A DNA stretch of 11,340 bases, taken from NCBI GenBank assembly GCA_030526455.1, contig JAUNCU010000090.1:1-11340 (forward strand). Reading direction: 5' to 3'. Each line of letters begins with the position of its first letter. The first letter of the stretch is position 1. The notes beneath the pieces were generated by a model. It worked only from the letters and a program-made list of their open reading frames with translations. It was not told the DNA's origin and did no database searches. The stretch is from Bacteroidales bacterium. GTDB taxonomy: Bacteria > Bacteroidota > Bacteroidia > Bacteroidales > Muribaculaceae. A program made the position numbers and the translations under genes. Positions 1 to 6,955 of this stretch are shown piece after piece.

Positions 1-55
1 TAACTAATTCCAACATGAAGAAAAAATTGCTACTCGCTTCAGCGATGATGCTGAG
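1..55 (+). repeat. 55-bp exact direct repeat of the 5' leader and first codons of the PD40 gene
   Basis: Bases 1-55 are identical to 247-301. The copy covers the end of the A/T-rich leader, the ATG, and the signal-peptide codons up to residue 13 plus part of codon 14. Identity stops at base 56 (A here, C at 302). The copy touches the left edge of the window, so its true upstream extent is unknown. It may be a real partial duplication. It may also be the overlap left at a contig end by a de Bruijn assembler, since 55 is a common final k-mer size. I cannot tell these apart from the sequence alone. Confidence 0.95.
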
Positions 56-74
56 AATTGCTATGAGGGTCTGA
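15..74 (+). pseudogene. truncated duplicate of the start of the PD40 gene
   Basis: An ATG at 15 begins the same N-terminus as the gene at 261 (MKKKLLLASAMML). The frame then leaves the duplicated segment and reaches a TGA at 72-74 after 19 codons. That stop lies inside the GGGTCTGACCC palindrome. The fragment keeps most of a signal peptide and nothing of the mature protein. It is best read as a remnant or an assembly-edge copy, not a gene. It could matter only if it recombines with the intact copy. Confidence 0.55.
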
Positions 75-140
75 CCCTGGTGTCAACTTTTTAACTTAAC
101 ATTGTTAAAATTCGTCATGAGGATCTGACCCTGATGACGA
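63..140 (+). repeat. two direct REP-like palindromic units with a GGGTCTGACCC-type core
   Basis: Two related units lie in the same orientation 54 bp apart, starting at 63 and 117. Both read ATGAGG, then G or A, then TCTGACCCTG. The first contains the perfect palindrome AGGGTC-T-GACCCT at 66-78. The second is framed by a perfect 7-bp inverted repeat, TCGTCAT at 112-118 and ATGACGA at 134-140. Between them is a further hairpin, TTTTAAC at 89-95 against GTTAAAA at 104-110. This architecture resembles REP elements moved by REP-associated Y1 transposases. That attribution is from memory of such motifs. No such transposase is in the window. Confidence 0.6.
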
Positions 141-177
141 TTTTTGGGGTTGATGGATTTTTATTTTTATGTGTAAA

Positions 178-209
178 GTTGGATATTATGAAAAAAATCA
201 CTAATTTTG
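178..209 (+). promoter_or_regulatory. putative Bacteroidales promoter for the PD40-amidase operon
   Basis: TAATTTTG at 202-209 is a perfect match to the -7 consensus TAnnTTTG. GTTG at 178-181 matches three of four bases of the -33 TTTG element, with 20 bp between the two. Transcription would start near 214-217, giving a leader of about 45 nt before the ATG at 261. The leader contains the tandem 8-mer TAACTAAT and no Shine-Dalgarno sequence, as is usual in Bacteroidetes. Confidence 0.6.
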
Positions 210-260
210 AAAGACTTAAAGCATAAACTATTTTTTACTAACTAATTAACTAATTCCAAC

Positions 261-1100
261 ATGAAGAAAAAATTGCTACTCGCTTCAGCGATGATGCTGA
301 GCATGAGCAGTTTGATGGCGCAATCGTCGGCCGCTGGCGAACCTAGATTGTTCATCAAATCTTCTCAGAGCCTTATGGCTCCCGTGTGGTCGCCCGATGG
401 CAGCAAGATTGCTGTGACTGGCGACAATTACATTGGTATTTGGGTTGCCAATGCCGATGGCAGTAATCTCAATCAAGTTTCCGACGCTCTCGGTGCAGGC
501 TACAAGATGAATTGGGCCGATGCAGCCACCATCGTTTCCACTCCTTACCAGGTGGAAAACAGCATGCGAATGATGCGCATCGAAAACGTGAACGTGGAAA
601 CCGGCCAAATCAAGCAAGTGGCAGCCGCTGAACACAACTTCCGCCGCTCGAAGGCGATGAAGACCACCAGCCTGCTCCAAATCATGGTCGACCAACCCGC
701 AGAAGCCACCAAGTTGATTCCTTCGCTCGCCAAGTATGCCGGCAAGATGGTGCTCAACCCAGCCCTCTCGCCCGACGGCAAGAAGATTGCTTTCCAAATC
801 GTGAGCAAGGGCCTCTTCGTGTGCGACGTGGATGGCGAAAACCTCAAAGCATTTGGCAAGGGTGCTTACCCATCATGGGCACCCAACAGCAAGAACCTGA
901 TGTTTGCCCGCCTGCAAGACAATGGCGAGCGCTTCACTAGTTCCGACCTCTACTGCGTGAACACCGAAACCGGCGTTGAAAACTGCCTCACCGCAAACAG
1001 CGACGTGATTCCCGTGACCCTCGCAGTATCTCCCGACGGCACCAAGGTGGCCTTCGACAACGATGTGGATGGTAATATTTATGTTATTGATTTAAAATAA
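261..1100 (+). CDS. secreted PD40/TolB-like beta-propeller protein
   Basis: The 279-residue product starts with a typical signal peptide, a basic KKK followed by a hydrophobic stretch, with likely cleavage after LMA at residue 20. The ATG at 261 is chosen because the next in-frame starts would cut into the signal. At least four PD40 (WD40-like, TolB-type) blade motifs are visible: PVWSPDGSKIAV at 41-52, NPALSPDGKKIAF at 166-178, YPSWAPNSKNLMF at 203-215 and LAVSPDGTKVAF at 254-265. A basic linker near 126-135 separates the first blade from the rest. With under 280 residues the propeller is short compared with TolB, about 430 residues. The stop is only 8 bases before the amidase gene, so the two are almost certainly co-transcribed. 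I infer a periplasmic or surface binding role beside the amidase. No catalytic residues are recognisable. Confidence 0.85.
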   Translation: MKKKLLLASAMMLSMSSLMAQSSAAGEPRLFIKSSQSLMAPVWSPDGSKIAVTGDNYIGIWVANADGSNLNQVSDALGAGYKMNWADAATIVSTPYQVENSMRMMRIENVNVETGQIKQVAAAEHNFRRSKAMKTTSLLQIMVDQPAEATKLIPSLAKYAGKMVLNPALSPDGKKIAFQIVSKGLFVCDVDGENLKAFGKGAYPSWAPNSKNLMFARLQDNGERFTSSDLYCVNTETGVENCLTANSDVIPVTLAVSPDGTKVAFDNDVDGNIYVIDLK

Positions 1101-1108
1101 GGTATATC

Positions 1109-3688
1109 ATGAAAAATTATAAGAAAAATATTATGATTGCCGCATTGGCATCAATGGCATTTGGCGGCTCTGCCCAAGCACAGGAAATTACCAAGCAAGA
1201 TTGGGGCAACTTCAAATTGTGGATCGACCCAGGTCACTCTGGCCGCGAAAACACCGGTCTGTACAGTTACACTGAAGCAGAGAAGGTGCTCCGCGTGGGT
1301 TTGGCAACTCGTGCATTCCTCTTCAAATACACCACTGCCGATGAAACCACCATCGCGATGACCCGCGACGACGACCAAGACTACGTAACACTCGAAGAAC
1401 GCTCCGACATGGCTAACGCATGGGGTGCCGACTTCTTCTACTCTATCCACTCCGACGCTGGTTCGCCTTCAAAGAACACCACCGTATTCCTGTTCGGTGG
1501 CTGGAAGAATAATGGTCAACTCGTGGAGAAGACTCCTAACGGCGGTAAGCGCATGGGCGACATCATGTGTCCAAACCTCACCGGCGTGATGTACGACACC
1601 GACACCCGCGGCAACTACTACGACCGCGACTTCTATATTTCGGGCGTGGACACTCACGAAAGTCAGTATCCTTACCTTTCGGTGAACCGCCGTACCAACA
1701 TGGCCTCAATCCTTAGCGAAGGTGGCTACCACACCCTCCCTATGCAGCAGGCGCTCAACATGAACGAAAGTTACAAAAACCTCGAGGCATTCGCCACCGC
1801 ACGTTCGATTATGGAATATCGCGGCTTGGCACGTCCTGAAAAGGTGCTCCTCGCCGGTGTTGTGACCAACTCGGAAAACGGCCAGCCCATCGACGGCGTA
1901 TCGGTGACCGTGAACGGAAAGACCATCGTTACCGACTCTTATGAAACGCTCTTCAACAAATATGTGAAGAACCCTAACCTCGTGCACAACGGTTTCTTCC
2001 TCTTCGAAGACGACCTCACTCCTGGCCAGGAAGTGACCCTGACCTACAAGGCCAACGGTTTCCCCGAAACCACCAAAACCGTGACCCTGCAAAGCAATCC
2101 TCAAGGTCTTTCTTCAGAAAACGTGACTTGGGCCAACGTATCGCTCACCTCTAACGCACCCGCACAAGTTTCGGGCGTGAGCGTGACTAACCCCGACGCA
2201 GTGAACATTCGCGAAAACATGGTGTTCACCTTCTCACGCAACATGGACCGTGCATCGGTAGAACAGGCGTTCTCAATCAGCGACGGTGCTCAAGTGGGCC
2301 TCTCTTGGGACAACGACTACACCCTGCGCGTAGACCTCAACAGCCTGCTCGACGACTACGGCTACACCATCAAGATCGACGGCTCGATTGCTAAGAACTC
2401 ACAGACTCAGCAATTCCTCGACGGCGACAAGGACGGCGTGGAAGGCGGCGACTACCTCTTCACCTTCACCACCCAGCCAGCCGACGAAGAAGCACCTTAC
2501 GTGGCTAGCACCACTCCAGTAGAGAACTCTACAATGAAGTACACTATGCGTCCAGTGATTCGCGTTGAATACAACGAAGAACTCAAGTGGAACGAAGACG
2601 ACGTGACTGGCGACGAAATCGTGGTTAGCGACAAGAATGGTCAAGTGCTGAGCGGCCGCCTCACCCACGAAGTGGTGGCTGGCGCATCGGTGCTCCACTT
2701 CTACCTCGACAATGACCTCACCCGCGACGCTTGCTACAAGGTGGCAGTGAAGGGTGGTTTCAAGGATCTTTCCGACAACGTGAGCGCTCCTTACGTATTC
2801 AAGTTCCTCTCTGAATACCGCACAGTGACTTCAGAAGGCGTGATCGACGCTACTGAAAACATCAACGACTGGTTCTCTCCAGGCGGTTCGGGCTCATCAA
2901 AGGGCTTCACCACAATGGAAGACCAAAGTATGGTGGCTTCTACATTCGTGAGCAACCCAAGCCAGACTTCGTCATTCAAGATTCACTACGAATTTGATCC
3001 TGACACCCAGGATGCCTACTGGGGTCTTCGCTGCTACAAGAAGAATGGCGCCAAGTACTACACCGACGGCAAGAATGCCATTATCCAAGCCTACGTATAT
3101 GGCGACGGTTCTCAGAACTGGGTTGGCCACGGCGTGCGCGACCGCTCCGATGCAGCAACTGTAAAGCGTCACACTAAGCACCAGATGAACCGCGGTTGGG
3201 AAATGGTGACTTTCGACGTGAACCACGAAGAGAACGCAATCGTATCGGGTGAAGCAACTCTCGTTGCAGGTCTCTGGCAATACGACGCATTCTGGCTCTG
3301 GCGTGGCTACGTATCGGAATTTGAAGACGAAGACCCAGACTTCCCATCACAGGCATGGACTGGCGACATCTACTTCGACGAACTCAAATACGTTCACTAC
3401 GGTACTGAAGAACAGACTGCTACGCTCGAAGACATCGTGATCACTTCGGTTGACGACATCCAAGCAAGCAACATTACCATCGCAGCAGAAGCCGGCGCTA
3501 TCAACGTAGCCGCTCCTGAAAAGATTGGTAAGGTATTCGTTTACGCAATGAACGGTGCCACAGTTGCCAACGTCGCTCCCGCTTCAACTGTTGCAAACAT
3601 CTCAACTGCAAACCTCGCCCCAGGCGCTTACGTAGTGAAGGTGGTTACCAACAGCAAGACAGAAGCACAACGCATCCTCGTTAAGTAA
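1109..3688 (+). CDS. secreted multidomain N-acetylmuramoyl-L-alanine amidase with type IX sorting tail
   Basis: The 859-residue product has a signal peptide ending AQA|QE near residue 24. Residues about 33-240 are an Amidase_3 domain. The zinc ligands are visible as H43 (IDPGHSG), E58 (EAEKVL) and H114 (YSIHSDA), and the catalytic glutamate as E204 (ILSEGGYH). The family cleaves the amide bond between N-acetylmuramic acid and L-alanine in peptidoglycan. Then follow a carboxypeptidase-regulatory-like beta domain (about 246-348), two Ig-like Big_5/SbsA-type domains (about 353-456 and 461-568), a jelly-roll-like region that may bind sugar (about 570-765), and a C-terminal type A sorting domain (about 785-859, ending AQRILVK). 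That tail predicts outer-membrane export by the type IX system. Related proteins are sometimes labelled xanthan lyase, but the conserved active site is that of an amidase. It is the second gene of the operon and is followed by a strong terminator. Confidence 0.88.
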   Translation: MKNYKKNIMIAALASMAFGGSAQAQEITKQDWGNFKLWIDPGHSGRENTGLYSYTEAEKVLRVGLATRAFLFKYTTADETTIAMTRDDDQDYVTLEERSDMANAWGADFFYSIHSDAGSPSKNTTVFLFGGWKNNGQLVEKTPNGGKRMGDIMCPNLTGVMYDTDTRGNYYDRDFYISGVDTHESQYPYLSVNRRTNMASILSEGGYHTLPMQQALNMNESYKNLEAFATARSIMEYRGLARPEKVLLAGVVTNSENGQPIDGVSVTVNGKTIVTDSYETLFNKYVKNPNLVHNGFFLFEDDLTPGQEVTLTYKANGFPETTKTVTLQSNPQGLSSENVTWANVSLTSNAPAQVSGVSVTNPDAVNIRENMVFTFSRNMDRASVEQAFSISDGAQVGLSWDNDYTLRVDLNSLLDDYGYTIKIDGSIAKNSQTQQFLDGDKDGVEGGDYLFTFTTQPADEEAPYVASTTPVENSTMKYTMRPVIRVEYNEELKWNEDDVTGDEIVVSDKNGQVLSGRLTHEVVAGASVLHFYLDNDLTRDACYKVAVKGGFKDLSDNVSAPYVFKFLSEYRTVTSEGVIDATENINDWFSPGGSGSSKGFTTMEDQSMVASTFVSNPSQTSSFKIHYEFDPDTQDAYWGLRCYKKNGAKYYTDGKNAIIQAYVYGDGSQNWVGHGVRDRSDAATVKRHTKHQMNRGWEMVTFDVNHEENAIVSGEATLVAGLWQYDAFWLWRGYVSEFEDEDPDFPSQAWTGDIYFDELKYVHYGTEEQTATLEDIVITSVDDIQASNITIAAEAGAINVAAPEKIGKVFVYAMNGATVANVAPASTVANISTANLAPGAYVVKVVTNSKTEAQRILVK

Positions 3689-3716
3689 CATCAATCACTT
3701 AACCCCATAGATAAAG

Positions 3717-3748
3717 AAAAGGCTATCGGAATTCGATAGCCTTTTTTT
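3717..3748 (+). terminator. intrinsic terminator of the PD40-amidase operon
   Basis: A perfect stem pairs AAAAGGCTATCG at 3717-3728 with CGATAGCCTTTT at 3734-3745 around a GAATT loop. A run of seven T bases lies at 3742-3748. It lies 28 bases past the amidase stop codon. Confidence 0.93.
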
Positions 3749-3812
3749 ATGCGGGTGGGTGATGAAAACGAGGACAACACCAATAGTAGGAGTGTGGAAA
3801 AAGTAGTAAAAA

Positions 3813-3931
3813 TTCGTGATTGGGGACGGTTCTGTTTCACGAAATTTGGGCTCGTAATAAATCACAACTCACTATAATTCAGCACTATAATAAATAATTT
3901 TTCGTGAAAGAGAACCGTCCCCTTTCACGAA
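3813..3931. repeat. inverted pair of 32-bp REP-like palindromes (REPIN-like)
   Basis: Unit A is 3813-3844 and unit B, in inverse orientation, is 3900-3931. After reverse-complementing B the two match at 29 of 32 positions. Each unit is itself framed by a 7-bp inverted repeat, TTCGTGA and TCACGAA, around a core containing GGGGACGGTTCT. The spacer of about 55 bp is A/T-rich and carries ACTATAAT twice (3871 and 3884). Two inverted REPs at this distance are the defining layout of a REPIN or BIME. The pair sits between two convergent genes, the preferred niche of such elements, and folded as RNA could also limit read-through. No REP-associated transposase is present here. Confidence 0.75.
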
Positions 3932-3956
3932 AAAAATTGCAAGATATTTGCCCGCT

Positions 3957-4784
3957 TTATTCGTCTTTGGTGCCGCAGATGTGCTTGATGATGAGGCCGG
4001 CTAGGGTGAAGCCGAAGATGGCTGTGATGTGGACGAGTGAGCCGTTCACTTGTTTTTTCTTGGCGTTGAGTTCTTCGCTGGCGTCGTCGGCTGCGTTGCG
4101 CTGGCCCGCCACTGCTGCCTGTTCGGCGATGCATTCGCCCAGATTCTCAAGCACTTCCTCGCTGTAGACGCACATGATTTTAGCGCCCGGCTTTTGCTTG
4201 GCTCGCTTCATGCGCTTACGCAGCACCGCTCCGAGCGGACAGCCACGCACCTTCCAGAATTCAGCCACGCGAATGAGTGTGGGGTCGATTTTCAGCGCCG
4301 CACCCATCGAGGAGAACACGGCCGCATTCACCTTCGCCTCTTGCTGTGGCTTCAGGCCGTCGCTTATGCCCCACTCGCCATTGGTGGCGTTGAGCAGGAG
4401 GGCGCACTTATCGCGGAGCGAATCGATGCAGTCCACGATGTAGTCGTATTGCTCGAGACGGAAAAGGTGATTCGTTTCCTGGGTGTAGACCTGCTGGAGG
4501 GCGGTGATTTCGGCATCGGGGTTGATGTCGAGCAAGCGCTGCTTGAGCACTTCCACCTTCACCATGCCCACTGTGGAAGTGGTGGCCATGAGTTGGCGGT
4601 TCACGTTCGACTCAGCCACGCGGTCGCAGTCCACTATGGTGAGGTGCTTCACGCCAGTGCGCACGAGGCTCTCGGCACACCATGAGCCCACGCCGCCCAC
4701 GCCGAAGATAATCACGCGCTTCTGCTGGATAGCCTCCATGCTGGCCTCGCCCACGAGCAAGTTCACACGATTGAAGATATTCAT
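3957..4784 (-). CDS. tcdA: tRNA threonylcarbamoyladenosine dehydratase (TcdA/CsdL family)
   Basis: The 275-residue protein is a ThiF/E1-like adenylating enzyme. It has the nucleotide-binding GVGGVG loop at 28-33, the acidic VDCD strand end at 51-54, the conserved N-x-NRQ motif at 60-64, and VDCIDS at 117-122. TcdA uses ATP to dehydrate t6A at position 37 of tRNAs reading ANN codons, giving the cyclic form ct6A. The start at 4784 fits the family N-terminus, where a leader like NRVNLLVGEASMEAI precedes the Rossmann fold. The C-terminus ends in a hydrophobic helix (about 251-270), as in Escherichia coli TcdA, preceded by an Ala- and Lys-rich linker. Its leader carries no recognisable TAnnTTTG promoter. 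It lies just downstream of the tRNA-Glu terminator, so it may depend on read-through or on a non-consensus promoter. tRNA-Glu is not a t6A substrate, so the adjacency is probably not functional. Confidence 0.9.
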   Translation of the reverse strand: MNIFNRVNLLVGEASMEAIQQKRVIIFGVGGVGSWCAESLVRTGVKHLTIVDCDRVAESNVNRQLMATTSTVGMVKVEVLKQRLLDINPDAEITALQQVYTQETNHLFRLEQYDYIVDCIDSLRDKCALLLNATNGEWGISDGLKPQQEAKVNAAVFSSMGAALKIDPTLIRVAEFWKVRGCPLGAVLRKRMKRAKQKPGAKIMCVYSEEVLENLGECIAEQAAVAGQRNAADDASEELNAKKKQVNGSLVHITAIFGFTLAGLIIKHICGTKDE

Positions 4785-4810
4785 TGCTGAGAGAATTTTG
4801 CGTTATAAAT

Positions 4811-4843
4811 AAAAAAGCCTGAAATCCGTTTTGAATTTCAGGC
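4811..4843 (-). terminator. intrinsic terminator after tRNA-Glu
   Basis: Read on the minus strand, GCCTGAAAT (4843-4835) pairs perfectly with ATTTCAGGC (4825-4817) across a 9-nt loop and is followed by six T bases (4816-4811). It begins 9 bases after the tRNA CCA end and separates the tRNA from tcdA. Confidence 0.9.
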
Positions 4844-4852
4844 CCAAGTAAC

Positions 4853-4927
4853 TGGTAGTGATACTGGGAATCGAACCCAGATTACAAGATTGAGAATCTT
4901 GCGTCCTAACCGTTAGACGATACCACC
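4853..4927 (-). tRNA. tRNA-Glu, anticodon CTC
   Basis: The minus strand from 4927 to 4853 folds as a 75-nt tRNA. The acceptor strands are GGTGGTA and TATCACT, with G-U pairs at 1:72 and 5:68. The D arm contains GTCTAACGGTTAGGAC. The anticodon stem is CAAGA/TCTTG around the loop TTCTCAA, giving anticodon CTC, which reads GAG. The T arm is CTGGG-TTCGATT-CCCAG. The discriminator is A and CCA is encoded. The T8-C9 pair after the acceptor is a tRNA-Glu feature shared with Escherichia coli. It decodes GAG, complementing the TTC isoacceptor expected elsewhere in the genome. Confidence 0.95.
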
Positions 4928-4937
4928 ATTTACGATG

Positions 4938-4968
4938 CAAAGTTAGTACTTTTTCTCTAAACTGCAAA
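4938..4968 (-). promoter_or_regulatory. near-perfect Bacteroidales promoter of tRNA-Glu
   Basis: On the minus strand, TTTG at 4968-4965 is followed after 19 bases by TAACTTTG at 4945-4938. This matches the -33 TTTG and -7 TAnnTTTG consensus at the standard spacing. The start point would fall a few bases upstream of the mature tRNA end at 4927. Confidence 0.85.
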
Positions 4969-5028
4969 ATTTTTCTCACATTTGTTTCAATAATCCTCGC
5001 GATGCGCTTATATGACGGTGGATTTTCG

Positions 5029-5036
5029 TAACTTTG
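5029..5036 (+). promoter_or_regulatory. putative -7 element of the ABC-F gene promoter
   Basis: TAACTTTG is a perfect TAnnTTTG match and the same octamer as in the tRNA promoter, in the opposite direction about 90 bp away. At the expected -33 distance there is only a poor match (CTTA near 5007-5010). The transcript leader would be about 20 nt, A/T-rich and without a Shine-Dalgarno sequence. Confidence 0.5.
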
Positions 5037-5060
5037 TAATGAAATTACACAATATAATAT

Positions 5061-6932
5061 ATGGCAAATCTTCTTCAAGTAGAAAATCTCACCAAGTCGT
5101 TTGGCGTGAATTCGCTTTTCGACGAAATCAACTTCACCATCAACGAAGGCGAAAAGGTGGGATTGATAGCGAAAAACGGCACCGGCAAATCTACCCTACT
5201 CACCATCCTCGCAGGCGACGACACCCCCGACGACGGCACAATCATCTACCGCAACGACGTGAGCATCGGCTACCTCAAGCAACTGCCCGAGTTTGAGCCT
5301 TCGCTGAGCGTGATCGATACCTGCCTCGTGGGCGACGACCGCCAGTCGCAAGCCATCCGCGCCTACGAAAACGCGCTGCTTGGCGGCGACAACGAGGTGA
5401 TTACTGCCGCCATCCAGGAGATGGACTCGGCCGGAGCGTGGGACTACGAAGAGCGATTCAAGCAAATTCTCTCGCAACTGAAAATCTACGACTTCAAGCA
5501 GCGCATCAGCGAACTCTCGGGCGGACAAATCAAGCGCGTGGCGCTGGCGAAGATCTTGATCAGCAACCCGCAGTTCCTCATCCTCGACGAACCCACCAAC
5601 CACCTCGACATCGACATGATTGAGTGGCTCGAGACCTATCTCTCACGCAGCCGCATGACCATACTCATGGTGACCCACGACCGCTATTTCCTCGACAAGA
5701 TTTGCTCGAAGATACTCGAACTCGACCAGAAAAGCATCTTCGCCTACGACGGCAACTACAACTACTACCTCGAGAAGCGCGCCGAGCGCATCGACGCCCA
5801 GAATGCGGCCGTGGAAAAGGCGCGCAATTTGCTGCGCACCAAGATTGAGTGGATGCGCCGCCAGCCTCAGGCGCGTGCCCACAAGGCACAATTCCGCATC
5901 GACGCCTTCTACGACCTGAAGGAGCGCGCACAGCGCCCCAACGAAAAAGGCGAGGTGGTGCTCAATGTGAAGTCGGGCTACATTGGTAAGAAGATTTTCA
6001 CCGCCCACCATGTGTCGAAGAAATTTGGCGACAAGGTGATACTCAACGATTTCAACTACATCTTCTCCCGCTACGAGAAACTGGGCATCGTGGGCGACAA
6101 CGGTGTGGGGAAATCCACATTCATCAAATTGCTGCTCGACCGCATTCAGCCCGACAGCGGCAACTTCGAGATAGGCGAAACTGTGCAGTTTGGCTACTAC
6201 AGCCAGGAGGGCGTGACCTTCGACGAGTCGAAGAAGGTGATCGACGCCATTCGCGACGTGGCTGAGCACATCTACTTCGACGAGAAGAACCACTACTCGG
6301 CATCGCAATTCCTTCAACTTTTCCTCTTCTCCCCTGCCGACCAGCAAAAACTCATCGCCAAACTCAGCGGCGGCGAGAAGCGCAGGCTCTATCTGGCGAT
6401 GGTGCTTATGCGCAAACCCAACTTCCTCATTCTCGACGAGCCCACCAACGACCTCGACATCGACACGCTGGAGATTCTGGAAGACTACCTGAGCAAATTC
6501 AGCGGCTGCCTGATTGTGGTGAGCCACGACCGCTTCTTCATGGACCGCTGCGTGGACCACACGTTCGTGTTTCAGGGCGACGGCGTGATCAAGGATTTCC
6601 CCGGCAACTACAGCGAATATCGCGCCTGGAAGGAAGCACACGAAAAGGAGGAGGCACAAATTCAGAAGCAAAAGAACGACGCGAAAGAAAAAACACAGCG
6701 CGTCAACAACCGCGACAACAGCAAGAAACTCACCTTCAAGGAGAAAAAGGAATTTGAAGAACTCTCCAAGCAGATCGAACTGCTCAGCGCCGAGAAAGCC
6801 GAACTCGACGCCCTCTTCAACAGCGGCGAGCAAATCGACGACGTGGCCACAAAAGCCGCTCGCTACGAAGAGGTAAAAGACCTGCTCGACGAAATAGAAC
6901 TCCGCTGGCTGGAATTGAGCGAGAAGGAGTAA
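5061..6932 (+). CDS. uup: ABC-F family ATPase, Uup type
   Basis: The 623-residue protein has two ABC domains and no membrane segments, the ABC-F layout. Domain 1 shows Walker A (AKNGTGKST, 37-45), signature LSGGQ (152-156), Walker B and D-loop (LILDEPTNHLD, 173-183) and the switch THDR (205-208). Residues about 230-300 form the charged inter-domain linker. Domain 2 shows Walker A (GDNGVGKST, 345-353), LSGGE (435-439), LILDEPTNDLD (456-466) and SHDR (488-491). Residues about 525-623 are a highly charged coiled-coil tail with KLTFKEKKEFEEL, typical of the Uup C-terminal domain, and the length is close to Escherichia coli Uup (635). Uup-type proteins act on ribosomes and have been linked to 50S assembly and to DNA-structure binding. 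All nucleotide-binding motifs are intact. Resistance-type ABC-F proteins usually lack this C-terminal domain, so a housekeeping role is more likely. Confidence 0.9.
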   Translation: MANLLQVENLTKSFGVNSLFDEINFTINEGEKVGLIAKNGTGKSTLLTILAGDDTPDDGTIIYRNDVSIGYLKQLPEFEPSLSVIDTCLVGDDRQSQAIRAYENALLGGDNEVITAAIQEMDSAGAWDYEERFKQILSQLKIYDFKQRISELSGGQIKRVALAKILISNPQFLILDEPTNHLDIDMIEWLETYLSRSRMTILMVTHDRYFLDKICSKILELDQKSIFAYDGNYNYYLEKRAERIDAQNAAVEKARNLLRTKIEWMRRQPQARAHKAQFRIDAFYDLKERAQRPNEKGEVVLNVKSGYIGKKIFTAHHVSKKFGDKVILNDFNYIFSRYEKLGIVGDNGVGKSTFIKLLLDRIQPDSGNFEIGETVQFGYYSQEGVTFDESKKVIDAIRDVAEHIYFDEKNHYSASQFLQLFLFSPADQQKLIAKLSGGEKRRLYLAMVLMRKPNFLILDEPTNDLDIDTLEILEDYLSKFSGCLIVVSHDRFFMDRCVDHTFVFQGDGVIKDFPGNYSEYRAWKEAHEKEEAQIQKQKNDAKEKTQRVNNRDNSKKLTFKEKKEFEELSKQIELLSAEKAELDALFNSGEQIDDVATKAARYEEVKDLLDEIELRWLELSEKE

Positions 6933-6955
6933 AGACGGCATGTAATACATCGCGT

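Noticed and set aside
285..797. 170-codon minus-strand open frame opposite the PD40 gene
   Set aside because: It has no signal peptide, domain or promoter, and the plus strand encodes clear PD40 motifs over the same bases.
1109..3688. Xanthan lyase, a name sometimes given to such proteins
   Set aside because: The N-terminal domain has the complete Amidase_3 zinc site and catalytic glutamate. Nothing seen supports polysaccharide lyase activity.
4050..4685. 211-codon plus-strand open frame opposite tcdA
   Set aside because: It is His/Leu/Val-rich and antisense to a gene with all TcdA motifs; a shadow frame.
3957..4927. Functional link between TcdA and the adjacent tRNA-Glu
   Set aside because: TcdA acts on t6A37 in tRNAs that read ANN codons. 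tRNA-Glu(CTC) reads GAG, so it is not a substrate. The adjacency is most likely incidental.
5061..6932. Antibiotic-resistance type ABC-F protein
   Set aside because: The C-terminal coiled-coil domain, the length and the context beside translation housekeeping genes fit Uup. No resistance-gene context or mobile element is nearby.
5643..6950. 435-codon open frame on the minus strand opposite the ABC-F gene
   Set aside because: It lies antisense to intact ATPase motifs, is made of Val/Leu-rich low-complexity sequence typical of a complement frame, and has no family features.
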